Assembly: GCF_009746585.1 (NCBI RefSeq)
Contig: NZ_WRPO01000025.1
Coordinates: 1-55,704, forward strand
DNA length: 55,704 nucleotides
Reading direction: 5' to 3'
Source of the DNA: Novosphingobium aquimarinum
Lineage (GTDB): Bacteria; Pseudomonadota; Alphaproteobacteria; Sphingomonadales; Sphingomonadaceae
How positions within the stretch are numbered: position 1 is the stretch's first letter; each line of letters starts with the position of its first letter. The notes under the pieces were generated by a model. It saw only the letters and a program-made list of their open reading frames with translations. It was not told where the DNA came from and did no database searches. Positions 1-7,157 of the stretch are shown one piece after another. Position numbers and translations under genes: made by a program.

Positions 1-2
1 GC

Positions 3-113
3 CGCCTCGTCAAAGACTATGAGCGATATGCACAGACACTGGCCGGACTGCATGTCGTCGCCTTCGCCTGCCTCATGATGAAACAGGCCGCCGCAATCGC
101 TACAGGTTCATAA
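3..113 (+). pseudogene. 3' end of an IS transposase (IS5/IS4-like DDE type), cut by the window edge
   Basis: Reading frame 3 is open from the first base and ends at TAA 111-113, giving 36 residues (RLVKDYERYAQTL... MMKQAAAIATGS). The RLVKDYERY and LAGLHVVAF stretches resemble the C-terminus of IS5-type DDE transposases. Only the tail is visible, so the family and the intactness of the element cannot be settled. The right end of the element must lie within about 30 bp, because the trxC stop codon is at 144. A contig beginning inside an IS is a common assembly break. Confidence 0.6.
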
Positions 114-143
114 CAACCTCTAGGCTGCTCTTTTCCCGGAAGA

Positions 144-590
144 CTAGACGCCTGCGGTCTTGCGCGCCCAGGAGATAATCGTCGCGGGAGGTATCGCCCC
201 GCTGTGCCGGCCCAGCTCCCGCCCATGGAAGAACAGGATCAGCGTCGGTATCGACTGAACCGAATAACGATGGGCGATGGTCTGCTCGGCTTCGGTGTCG
301 AGCTTGCCGAGGCGCATCGCCGGCTCCAGCGTTTGCGCAGCTGACGCGAATGCCGGTCCCATCACACGGCAGGGACCGCACCATGTCGCCCAGAAGTCGA
401 CCAGCAACGGGATATCGCTCCTGGCGGCATGCGCGTCGAAATTCGCGGCGGTCAGCACGATCGGTTCATGCTTGAAGAGCGGCGATCCGCACTTTCCGCA
501 CTTGCCTTCGGTCATGGCGCGTTCGAGCGGAATGCGGTTGCCGGTCGCGCAGACCGGGCACCGAATGATCTTTGCCGCATCCGTCGTCAT
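144..590 (-). CDS. trxC: Thioredoxin 2 (zinc-finger thioredoxin)
   Basis: 148 residues. An N-terminal zinc ribbon with two CxxC pairs (CPVC near residue 11, CGKC near 31) precedes a thioredoxin fold with the redox motif WCGPC and the cis-proline region SIPTL. This is the TrxC architecture; such proteins are cytoplasmic dithiol reductants linked to oxidative stress. The ATG at 590 is chosen over a longer frame start at 647 because family members begin just before the first CxxC, and an AGGG-containing stretch precedes it. It follows the MDR gene by 57 bp in the same direction and is probably co-transcribed from the sigma-54-type promoter at 1861-1876. Confidence 0.93.
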   Translation of the reverse strand: MTTDAAKIIRCPVCATGNRIPLERAMTEGKCGKCGSPLFKHEPIVLTAANFDAHAARSDIPLLVDFWATWCGPCRVMGPAFASAAQTLEPAMRLGKLDTEAEQTIAHRYSVQSIPTLILFFHGRELGRHSGAIPPATIISWARKTAGV

Positions 591-647
591 CTGTCCCTGC
601 CTTTCCAGTTCGTCCCTTTGCCGCCGACCGCCGCTGCACCCTGACAC

Positions 648-1775
648 TCAACCCTTGACGGGGTCGATAAGGAATTTCTCGCCGGTCGCCTTGCGTACAT
701 AGGCGCTCACGACATCGGGTCGGAGCGCCTCAGCCAGGCCGATGATCCTCGTATAGTGGCTCGCAAAGGTCGTCTGCAGCTCCTCCACGATGCGCTGGCG
801 CAGGCGTGCCGCCACCTCCGGTCCTGCCTTGCGCAGGAAGGGAAAAAGGAGCCAACCGGAAACGCTCCACAGGAACCCTAGGGCAGGCCGATTCAACGTC
901 GTCGCCGCCAGATCGAGCGCGCCATAGATGTAGAGCTGCTTGAACGTCTCTGACCCGTAGCGATTATATTCGGTCATGCTCTCCACGGCGACCCGCTCCA
1001 TGGCCTGGAGCACCTCGTCTCCAAGGTCCCCGCCGCCGATCGCGTCAAAGGCGATCGTGGCGCCCGTCTCCCGCAGCGCCTGGGCCAGCTCGTCCAGAAA
1101 CCCCTCTGCCTTGCTGTTCAGAACATGCGTCGCACCAAGACCTCGCAGCAGGTCGACCTGTTCCTGGGACCGCACGATATTGACGAGCGGAATGCCGTCC
1201 TTGAGACAGACCTTGAGAAGCATCTGGCCGAGGTTCGACGCCGCGGCGGTGTGGACGATCGCGTGATGTCCATCCCGCTTCATGGTTTCCACGAAGCCGA
1301 GCGCCGTCAGCGGATTTACGAACATGGAGGCGCCATTCGCTGCGGTCGCGCCGTCGGGAAGGACCACGACGTCCTTGGCGGCGATCTTGCGGTAGTCGGC
1401 AAACATCGCGCCTCCCACCATCCCGACCCGCTTGCCCATGAGGGTGGCCACGTTCCTTCCTGCCGCGACGACAACGCCGGCCCCTTCATTGCCAACCGGC
1501 ATCGTGATCCCGAGCCTGCCTCCAACTCCTGCTAGCCTCGCGGGAGGAATTTTGCCCGAGAGGGTCGGGTATTCGGCGCTTCCACCGGGGGTCAGGGTCG
1601 CGACGTCGGCCGGCCCAAGTAGCAGGAAAAGATCACTGGGATTGATCGGGGTCGCCTCCACCCGGACGACAATCTCGTCATCGCCCGGATCCGCAACGGA
1701 GACCTCTCTCACCGCTATTGTGATTGTGCCATCTTCGTCGATGGTTGACCCGATCTCTCGTCCAGTGAGCGACAT
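648..1775 (-). CDS. Zinc-free MDR oxidoreductase (quinone reductase/alcohol dehydrogenase-like)
   Basis: 375 residues of the medium-chain dehydrogenase/reductase superfamily: a GroES-like N-terminal half (IVVRVEATPINPSD) followed by a Rossmann nucleotide-binding half (HTAAASNLGQMLLKVC, then AFDAIGGGDLGDEVL). The structural and catalytic zinc cysteines of true alcohol dehydrogenases are not seen, pointing to an NAD(P)H-dependent quinone or enone reductase; the substrate is unknown. The start at 1775 has a GGAGAG ribosome site; the 5' extension to 1958 reads like non-coding sequence and would run over the promoter. The gene is followed by trxC, which suggests a redox or electrophile-stress role. 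A sigma-54-type promoter and two palindromes lie upstream. Confidence 0.88.
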   Translation of the reverse strand: MSLTGREIGSTIDEDGTITIAVREVSVADPGDDEIVVRVEATPINPSDLFLLLGPADVATLTPGGSAEYPTLSGKIPPARLAGVGGRLGITMPVGNEGAGVVVAAGRNVATLMGKRVGMVGGAMFADYRKIAAKDVVVLPDGATAANGASMFVNPLTALGFVETMKRDGHHAIVHTAAASNLGQMLLKVCLKDGIPLVNIVRSQEQVDLLRGLGATHVLNSKAEGFLDELAQALRETGATIAFDAIGGGDLGDEVLQAMERVAVESMTEYNRYGSETFKQLYIYGALDLAATTLNRPALGFLWSVSGWLLFPFLRKAGPEVAARLRQRIVEELQTTFASHYTRIIGLAEALRPDVVSAYVRKATGEKFLIDPVKG

Positions 1776-1860
1776 GGTTCTCTCCAGAGATGCAGTGAGG
1801 ACGCCGGTGGCCACGTCAATGCTGTGTCCGTCTCGGCTTCGCATGTATGAAATGAACGGC

Positions 1861-1876
1861 AGCAATAGACGTGCCA
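1861..1876 (-). promoter_or_regulatory. Sigma-54 (-24/-12) promoter for the MDR-trxC genes
   Basis: On the minus strand the bases read TGGCACG-TCTA-TTGCT, an exact match to the RpoN consensus TGGCACG-N4-TTGCW, with GG and GC separated by 10 bp. Transcription would start near 1851, about 75 nt before the ATG at 1775. The -24 end is 53 bp from the first upstream palindrome (1930-1965). Confidence 0.8.
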
Positions 1877-1929
1877 ATCGGGAAACCGGCCAAATGCTGA
1901 GGTCTGCCGGAGGCGAGTGGGGATCGCAC

Positions 1930-1965
1930 CGACAGCTTGTCCGTCCCGGAGCGGACACAATGTCC
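1930..1965. promoter_or_regulatory. Tandem GGACA-N3-TGTCC palindromes (candidate enhancer for sigma-54 activator)
   Basis: Site a (1930-1942) is CGACA-GCT-TGTCC and site b (1953-1965) is GGACA-CAA-TGTCC; their centres are 23 bp apart. Paired dyads placed about 55-90 bp upstream of a -24/-12 promoter are typical binding sites for NtrC-family activators. The same arrangement recurs at 9493-9527 and 38042-38076, and without a visible promoter at 34547-34581. Confidence 0.7.
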
Positions 1966-1996
1966 TACGCCTGTATCGCCGTGGAAAAGGCATCCG

Positions 1997-2578
1997 TCAC
2001 TTCGGGCGACGCCATAGCGATGCGAGAGTGCGGTGGCTGACGCGCGCCACGATCCCGAGCGCGAGTGCCACGCCCAGCACGATCGCCACCGCATAAAGCG
2101 CGGCATGCCCGATTTCGCGGAAGAGACCGGAGAATGCTTGCCCGAACACATAGCCGATGAGAGTGAATGCGGTCCCCCAAAGAAGCGCAGCACAGGCATT
2201 GAGAGGAACGAACGTCCTGACCGGGACGTGGCTGGCCCCGATCGCGATCGGACTGATCATCCTCAGGCCGTAGGCGAAGCGAAAGCCGAATATGAAGGCC
2301 CTCGGGTGCCGCTCGAGAAGTGCGGTGGCCCGTTCGAATGTGGGCCGCCGCATAGCCTTCTGCACCCAGGCATAATGCTGGCAATGCCGCCCGAGGAAGA
2401 ACCAGGCCTGATCAATGATGAAGGAGCCGGCGGAGGCGGCCGCCACGGCTTCCCATAGCGGGATGAGATGGCGATGCGCCAGTATCCCTCCGGCAACGAC
2501 GGTTGCTTCACCCTCGAGCCCTGCTCCCAGAAGGATGGCGATCACCCCGTAGCGCACGAACAGCAGCTCGATCGACAT
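1997..2578 (-). CDS. DedA-family membrane protein
   Basis: 193 residues with the DedA/SNARE-associated layout: an early GAGLEGEATVVAGGILAH segment, a conserved amphipathic region with FGFRFAYGLRMISPIAIGAS, and several hydrophobic helices ending in a basic tail. DedA proteins are inner-membrane transporters or scramblases tied to membrane potential and lipid recycling; the role of this copy is unknown. The ATG at 2578 has a GAGG element about 10 nt upstream and is preferred to 2623, which has no visible ribosome site. It lies 51 bp after kup in the same direction, probably in one operon. Confidence 0.85.
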   Translation of the reverse strand: MSIELLFVRYGVIAILLGAGLEGEATVVAGGILAHRHLIPLWEAVAAASAGSFIIDQAWFFLGRHCQHYAWVQKAMRRPTFERATALLERHPRAFIFGFRFAYGLRMISPIAIGASHVPVRTFVPLNACAALLWGTAFTLIGYVFGQAFSGLFREIGHAALYAVAIVLGVALALGIVARVSHRTLASLWRRPK

Positions 2579-2629
2579 GCACGTTTCTGCCCTCAAATAT
2601 TGAAAAAAGCGGCGAAATCCCACGGCGTC

Positions 2630-4555
2630 TCAGATGCGGATTTCCGTTCCGAGTTCGACAAGGCTCTCCGAAGGGATACCGAACGAAGCCCCCGTCGGGG
2701 TCACGTTGCGCTGCATCCAGACGAAGATGGACTCGCGCAGCTTGGCCATGCCGCGCACCTTCTGGTCGGCGATGACCGTCTCGTGCCCGATATAGTAGGT
2801 CGCATCCGCCAGATCGGCAGCCGATGCGCAGGTTCTGGCGCAGCGCAGCCCGGCGGGGATATCCGGGCTCTCCATGAAACCGAACCGAAGGATCACGCGC
2901 TCGAAGCCGGCGCTCAGCACATGCACTTCGGCGCGATTTTCCGGATCCACCACCGGCACTTCTTCGGTCACCACCGAGACCAGCAGCACGGTGTCCTGCA
3001 AGGCCTTGTTGTGCCTAAGGTGCGTCGCGAGCGAGAGCGGAATTCCGCTGCGCACGGCCGAAAGGAACGCTGCGGTGCCGCTGATCCGGATCACCGATTT
3101 CGCTTCGAGCGCCGCGATGAATTGGGCCTCCTCGATCCGGCGCTGCGCCCTTGCAATATCGACGAGCTGAACACCCCGGCGCCAGGTCAGCATGAGGAAG
3201 GCGATCACGCCCGCGATCGTCAGGGGATACCAGCCACCCTCGAAAAGCTTCACCGCATTGGCGCCGAAGAAGAACAGGTCCACCGCCATGAAGAGACCGT
3301 TGACCGCGAGGACCACGAGCAGCGGGAATCCCCATTTGCGCGCGACCAGAGCCGCGAGGAAAGTGGAGATGGCCATCAGACCGGAAACCGCGATGCCATA
3401 GGCTCCCGCGAGGGCATCGGACGTCTCGAATATCAGCACGGCCGCAATTGTCGCGGCGGCGAGCAGCCAGTTGACCGTCGGCACGTAGATTTGCCCGCGT
3501 TCATCGCGCGTGGTGTGGAAGATCGCCAGCCGCGGCAGAAAGCCGAGCTGGACCGACTGGTGCGTCAGGGAGAACGCGCCCGAGATGATCGCCTGCGAAG
3601 CGATAATGGTGGCGACTGTCGCGAAGGCCACCAGGGGATAATGCGCCCAGGACGGGGCGAGGCTGTAGAACGGGCTGGAAGTCGCGCCGGGATCGCTGGC
3701 GACGGACGCAGCCTGCCCAAGATAGTTCAGGACCAGCGCGGGAAGCGCGACCACGAACCAGGCGGCCCGGATCGCGCCTCGACCGAAATGGCCCATGTCG
3801 GCGTACATTGCCTCGCCGCCCGTCACGGCCAGAAACACCGCGCCCATGACGCCGAAGCTCACCTCGATCGGCGCGCCGATCAAAAACCCGACCGCGTGCG
3901 TCGGCAGCACTGCCGTCAATATCGCGGGATGGCGCGCGATCGCGGCTACGCCCAAGACCGCGATCGCGACGAACCAGCAGAGCATGACCGGGCCGAAGAT
4001 CCTGCCGATGAACCCCGTGCCCTTCGACTGGACAAAGAAGAGCGCGAGCAGGATTACCAGCGTCAGGGGAACGACGGCGTGGCCGAGCATGGGCGCATCG
4101 ACCTTCAGCCCCTCGACCGCGCTCAGCACCGATATGGCGGGGGTGATCGCGCCGTCTCCATAGAGCAGAGCGGCACCGACGAGGCCCAGCACGAGTAAGG
4201 CGGCGCCGCGCCTGTTTGGCGTGCCGGACGTGATGCCGAGGAGCGCCAGCATAGCGACGACGCCCCCTTCCCCCCGATTGTCCGCGCGCAGGATCAGGAG
4301 CGCATATTTGATCGAGACGATGACGACGAGCGACCAGATGATGAGCGAGGCGATACCGGCCGCTGCATGAGCGGGGCCAAGACCGGATTTCACGCCGGCG
4401 GCGAGCGCGACCTTGAATGCATAAAGCGGGCTGGTCCCGATATCGCCGTAAACAACGCCCAAGGCGGTCAGCGCCAGGAGAGGCAGGGCACGCTTTCCCG
4501 ACGAACTGCCCGTTACCGGCGGGACCGGGGGACTGACGGTCTCAGGCGAGGCCAC
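2630..4555 (-). CDS. kup: KUP-type potassium uptake protein
   Basis: 641 residues, the usual Kup length. The diagnostic N-terminus ALGVVYGDIGTSPLYA is present, followed by about 12 membrane helices (GEGGVVAMLALL, YGDGAITPAISVLSAVEG) and a cytoplasmic C-terminal domain. Kup imports K+ with protons across the inner membrane. The start is GTG 4555; a GGAG directly abuts it, so an in-frame CTG a few codons upstream cannot be excluded. It follows the DUF2474 gene by 13 bp, placing it in the cyd operon. Confidence 0.95.
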   Translation of the reverse strand: MASPETVSPPVPPVTGSSSGKRALPLLALTALGVVYGDIGTSPLYAFKVALAAGVKSGLGPAHAAAGIASLIIWSLVVIVSIKYALLILRADNRGEGGVVAMLALLGITSGTPNRRGAALLVLGLVGAALLYGDGAITPAISVLSAVEGLKVDAPMLGHAVVPLTLVILLALFFVQSKGTGFIGRIFGPVMLCWFVAIAVLGVAAIARHPAILTAVLPTHAVGFLIGAPIEVSFGVMGAVFLAVTGGEAMYADMGHFGRGAIRAAWFVVALPALVLNYLGQAASVASDPGATSSPFYSLAPSWAHYPLVAFATVATIIASQAIISGAFSLTHQSVQLGFLPRLAIFHTTRDERGQIYVPTVNWLLAAATIAAVLIFETSDALAGAYGIAVSGLMAISTFLAALVARKWGFPLLVVLAVNGLFMAVDLFFFGANAVKLFEGGWYPLTIAGVIAFLMLTWRRGVQLVDIARAQRRIEEAQFIAALEAKSVIRISGTAAFLSAVRSGIPLSLATHLRHNKALQDTVLLVSVVTEEVPVVDPENRAEVHVLSAGFERVILRFGFMESPDIPAGLRCARTCASAADLADATYYIGHETVIADQKVRGMAKLRESIFVWMQRNVTPTGASFGIPSESLVELGTEIRI

Positions 4556-4568
4556 CTCCAGGCCCGGC

Positions 4569-4685
4569 TCAAGGCTTCAGGACGAGGCGAATGACCCCGG
4601 CCACGATGCCCAGGGCCAGAACGCTGCCCGCCCAGATCGCAACCATCCAGGCCAATCGCTTGATGAAGGGGGCCTCATCGCCCAT
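4569..4685 (-). CDS. DUF2474 family small membrane protein of the bd oxidase operon
   Basis: 38 residues, MGDEAPFIKRLAWMVAIW followed by a hydrophobic run and RLVLKP. The ATG overlaps the cydB stop codon (TGATG), so translation is coupled. Length, single membrane helix, the KRLAWMVAIWAGS pattern and position after cydB match DUF2474, the small third subunit-like protein found with cyanide-insensitive-type oxidases, analogous to CydX. A role in stabilising the oxidase is inferred. Confidence 0.85.
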   Translation of the reverse strand: MGDEAPFIKRLAWMVAIWAGSVLALGIVAGVIRLVLKP

Positions 4686-5689
4686 CAGTGATAGCCGTGG
4701 GTACCGGCCTTGCCTCGGAAGACCCAATAGGCCCAGCCCGTATAGGCGATGATGGTCGGAATGATCACCACCGAGCCCACGAGCATGAAGAGCTGGCTCT
4801 GATAGGGCGCGGCCGCATCCCAGATCGTCACCGCGCGCGGCACGGCATAGGGGAAAATGCTGATCCCCAGCCCGATGAAGCCGAGAAGGAAAAGGGCGAG
4901 CGCCATGAGGAAAGGCAGACGTTCATATCCGCGTTTCAGACCCCAGAAGAACGCCGCCGAGCAGATAAGCACCAGCAGCGGCACCTGCGCCGTCAGCAGG
5001 ACGCCCGGCATCGTGAACCAGCGCCGCCAATAGTCATAGGCGAGAAAGGGCGTGGCCAGGCTCACGGCGGCGAGCGCCAGCAGCGTGGCGACACCGAGCG
5101 GCAGGGCCAGATGGCGCGCGCGTTGCTGGCTTCGATATTCGGTCCGCCAGATCAGCCATGTCGCGCCGAGCAGCGCATAGCCGATCACGACCGCCACGCC
5201 GGTGAGGAGACTGAACGGGCTCAGCCAGTCCAGCCATCCGCCCGCATAAGCGTCATTCTGGACATGAATGCCCTGCAGGATCGCGCCGAGCGTGATTCCC
5301 TGCGCAAGCGCGGCGACCACCGACCCGAGCGAAAAGGCCATATCCCAGAAGGGCCGATGCCGCGGATCGCGCCACCGGAACTCGAATGCCACGCCGCGGA
5401 ACACGAGCCCCAGGAGCATCGCGATCATGAGGGGATAGGTTGCCGGCAGGATGATGGCGTATGCCAGCGGAAAGGCGGCGAACAGCCCTCCCCCGCCCAG
5501 CACCAGCCAGGTCTCGTTGCCGTCCCATACCGGCGCGATCGAATTCATGGCCTGGTCGCGCTCCTCTCCGACCGAATAGATCGGAAACAGGATGCCGATG
5601 CCGAGATCGAAGCCGTCCATCACCACATAGGCGCAGACCGCGAAGCCGATGATGCCCGCCCAGACGATGGTGAGGTCGATATGCTCCAT
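4685..5689 (-). CDS. cydB: Cytochrome bd-type ubiquinol oxidase subunit II
   Basis: 334 residues, about eight membrane helices. The start MEHIDLTIVWAGIIGFAVCAYVVMDGFDLGIG carries the family's VMDGFDLGIG signature, and VWDGNETWLVLGGGGLFAAFP follows. It pairs with CydA to reduce O2 to water with quinol electrons at the inner membrane. The start lies 2 bp after the cydA stop, and the stop overlaps DUF2474. Expected benefit: respiration at low O2 or under cyanide, sulfide, NO or peroxide stress. Confidence 0.96.
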   Translation of the reverse strand: MEHIDLTIVWAGIIGFAVCAYVVMDGFDLGIGILFPIYSVGEERDQAMNSIAPVWDGNETWLVLGGGGLFAAFPLAYAIILPATYPLMIAMLLGLVFRGVAFEFRWRDPRHRPFWDMAFSLGSVVAALAQGITLGAILQGIHVQNDAYAGGWLDWLSPFSLLTGVAVVIGYALLGATWLIWRTEYRSQQRARHLALPLGVATLLALAAVSLATPFLAYDYWRRWFTMPGVLLTAQVPLLVLICSAAFFWGLKRGYERLPFLMALALFLLGFIGLGISIFPYAVPRAVTIWDAAAPYQSQLFMLVGSVVIIPTIIAYTGWAYWVFRGKAGTHGYH

Positions 5690-5691
5690 CG

Positions 5692-7104
5692 CTATGCTCT
5701 CCGCTGAGGGGCAGCGGCGACCCCGGCCGCGGGGGTGATGCCTGCCGCCCGCTGCGGGACCTTTGCCGGCTCAGGCTCGTCCGCGCTTGGCGGCTTTGCC
5801 ATCATTTTGAGAACATACATCGTGCCCGCACCAAAGGCGCCGAAATAGACGACGATGAAGGCGAGCAGCGAGGCCGCAACCGCAGGGGCAGCCAAGGGAG
5901 AGTGCGATTCAGCCGTTCGCAGGAGACCATAGACGGTGAAGGGTTGCCGTCCGACCTCTGTCGTCACCCAGCCCGCGATGACCGCGACGAAACCGGCAGG
6001 GCCCATCGCCACGGCCGCCCGATGCAGCCAGGTCCAGTCGTAGAGCTTCTTGCGCACTCTCGCGAGCAGGCTCCACAATCCCAGCCCGAGCATCGCAAAG
6101 CCCAGCCCCACCATGATCCGGAAGGACCAGAAAACGATCGGGGTCGGCGGCCATCGGTCCTTCGGATAGTCCTTGAGGCCCGGAAGCGGGGCATTCGGAT
6201 CATGCTTGAGGATCAGTGAGCCCAGACGCGGTACGGCCAGCTCGTAGTGGACACGCTCATCTTCATTGCTCGGCAGGCCGAACAGGATGAGCGAGGCGCC
6301 TTCAGGGCTGGCCTCGTAATGGCCTTCCATGGCCAGCACCTTGACCGGCTGATGCTCGAGCGTGTTGAGACCATGTGCGTCGCCAGCGAAAATCTGGATG
6401 GGAGTCACGATCGCCGCCATCCACATCGCCATGGAGAACATGGTCCGTGCGCCCAGATTCTGCCGGTTCTTCAGCAGGTGCCAGGCGCCGACCGCGCCGA
6501 CCACGAGGGCCGTCGTCAAGTAGGCCGCGATGACCGTGTGGACGAGCCGAAAGGGGAAGCTCGGATTGAAGATGATGTCGAGCCAGGAACCCGCCGGTAC
6601 AAATTGCCCCTTCGCGTTGATCGCATAGCCCGTCGGCGTCTGCATCCAGCTGTTGACCGAGATGATCCATGTGGCGGAGATCATCGTGCCGAGCGCCACC
6701 ATGCAAGTCGCGAAGAAATGCAGGCCCTTGCCCACCTTGTTGATGCCGAACAGCATGACGCCGAGGAATCCGGCCTCCAGGAAGAAGGCGGTCAGCACCT
6801 CATAGGCCATGAGCGGACCGATGACAGGCCCCGCCTTTGTCGAGAAGACCGACCAGTTGGTGCCGAACTGGTAGGACATGACGACACCGGAGACGACGCC
6901 CATGCCGAAAGCGACCGCGAAGATCTTCAGCCAGTAGCGATAGAGATTGGCGTAGACGCCCTTTCCCGTCCTCAGCCACAGGCCCTCGAGCACCATGAGA
7001 TAGCTCGCCAGTCCGATCGAGAAGGCCGGAAAGATGAAGTGGAAGGAGACCGTGAACGCGAACTGCGCCCGGGCAAGGATCACTGGGTCAAGATCCGCGA
7101 ACAC
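5692..7104 (-). CDS. cydA: Cytochrome bd-type ubiquinol oxidase subunit I (short Q-loop, CIO-like)
   Basis: 470 residues, shorter than E. coli CydA (about 520), with a short quinol loop after GLNTLEHQPVKVLAMEGHYE, as in cyanide-insensitive oxidases. Visible family residues: His22 in SFHFIFPAFSIG (haem ligand region), MAYEVLTAFFLEAGFLGVMLFG, FRLVHTVIAAYL and GRQPFTVYGLLRTAES. The GTG start at 7104 has a strong GGGGGAGG site six bases upstream. It follows the molybdopterin gene by 53 bp. The C-terminus is an Ala/Pro-rich cytoplasmic tail. Confidence 0.96.
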   Translation of the reverse strand: MFADLDPVILARAQFAFTVSFHFIFPAFSIGLASYLMVLEGLWLRTGKGVYANLYRYWLKIFAVAFGMGVVSGVVMSYQFGTNWSVFSTKAGPVIGPLMAYEVLTAFFLEAGFLGVMLFGINKVGKGLHFFATCMVALGTMISATWIISVNSWMQTPTGYAINAKGQFVPAGSWLDIIFNPSFPFRLVHTVIAAYLTTALVVGAVGAWHLLKNRQNLGARTMFSMAMWMAAIVTPIQIFAGDAHGLNTLEHQPVKVLAMEGHYEASPEGASLILFGLPSNEDERVHYELAVPRLGSLILKHDPNAPLPGLKDYPKDRWPPTPIVFWSFRIMVGLGFAMLGLGLWSLLARVRKKLYDWTWLHRAAVAMGPAGFVAVIAGWVTTEVGRQPFTVYGLLRTAESHSPLAAPAVAASLLAFIVVYFGAFGAGTMYVLKMMAKPPSADEPEPAKVPQRAAGITPAAGVAAAPQRRA

Positions 7105-7157
7105 TCTGCCTCCCCCTGTTTTCGTCTCAGACTATGCGATGGCGGCGCTTTGCTGGC

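Noticed and set aside
2468..4198. A 576-codon open frame on the plus strand
   Set aside because: It is antisense to kup, its translation is rich in His/Arg/Asp/Gly with no domain, and long antisense frames are expected in GC-rich DNA.
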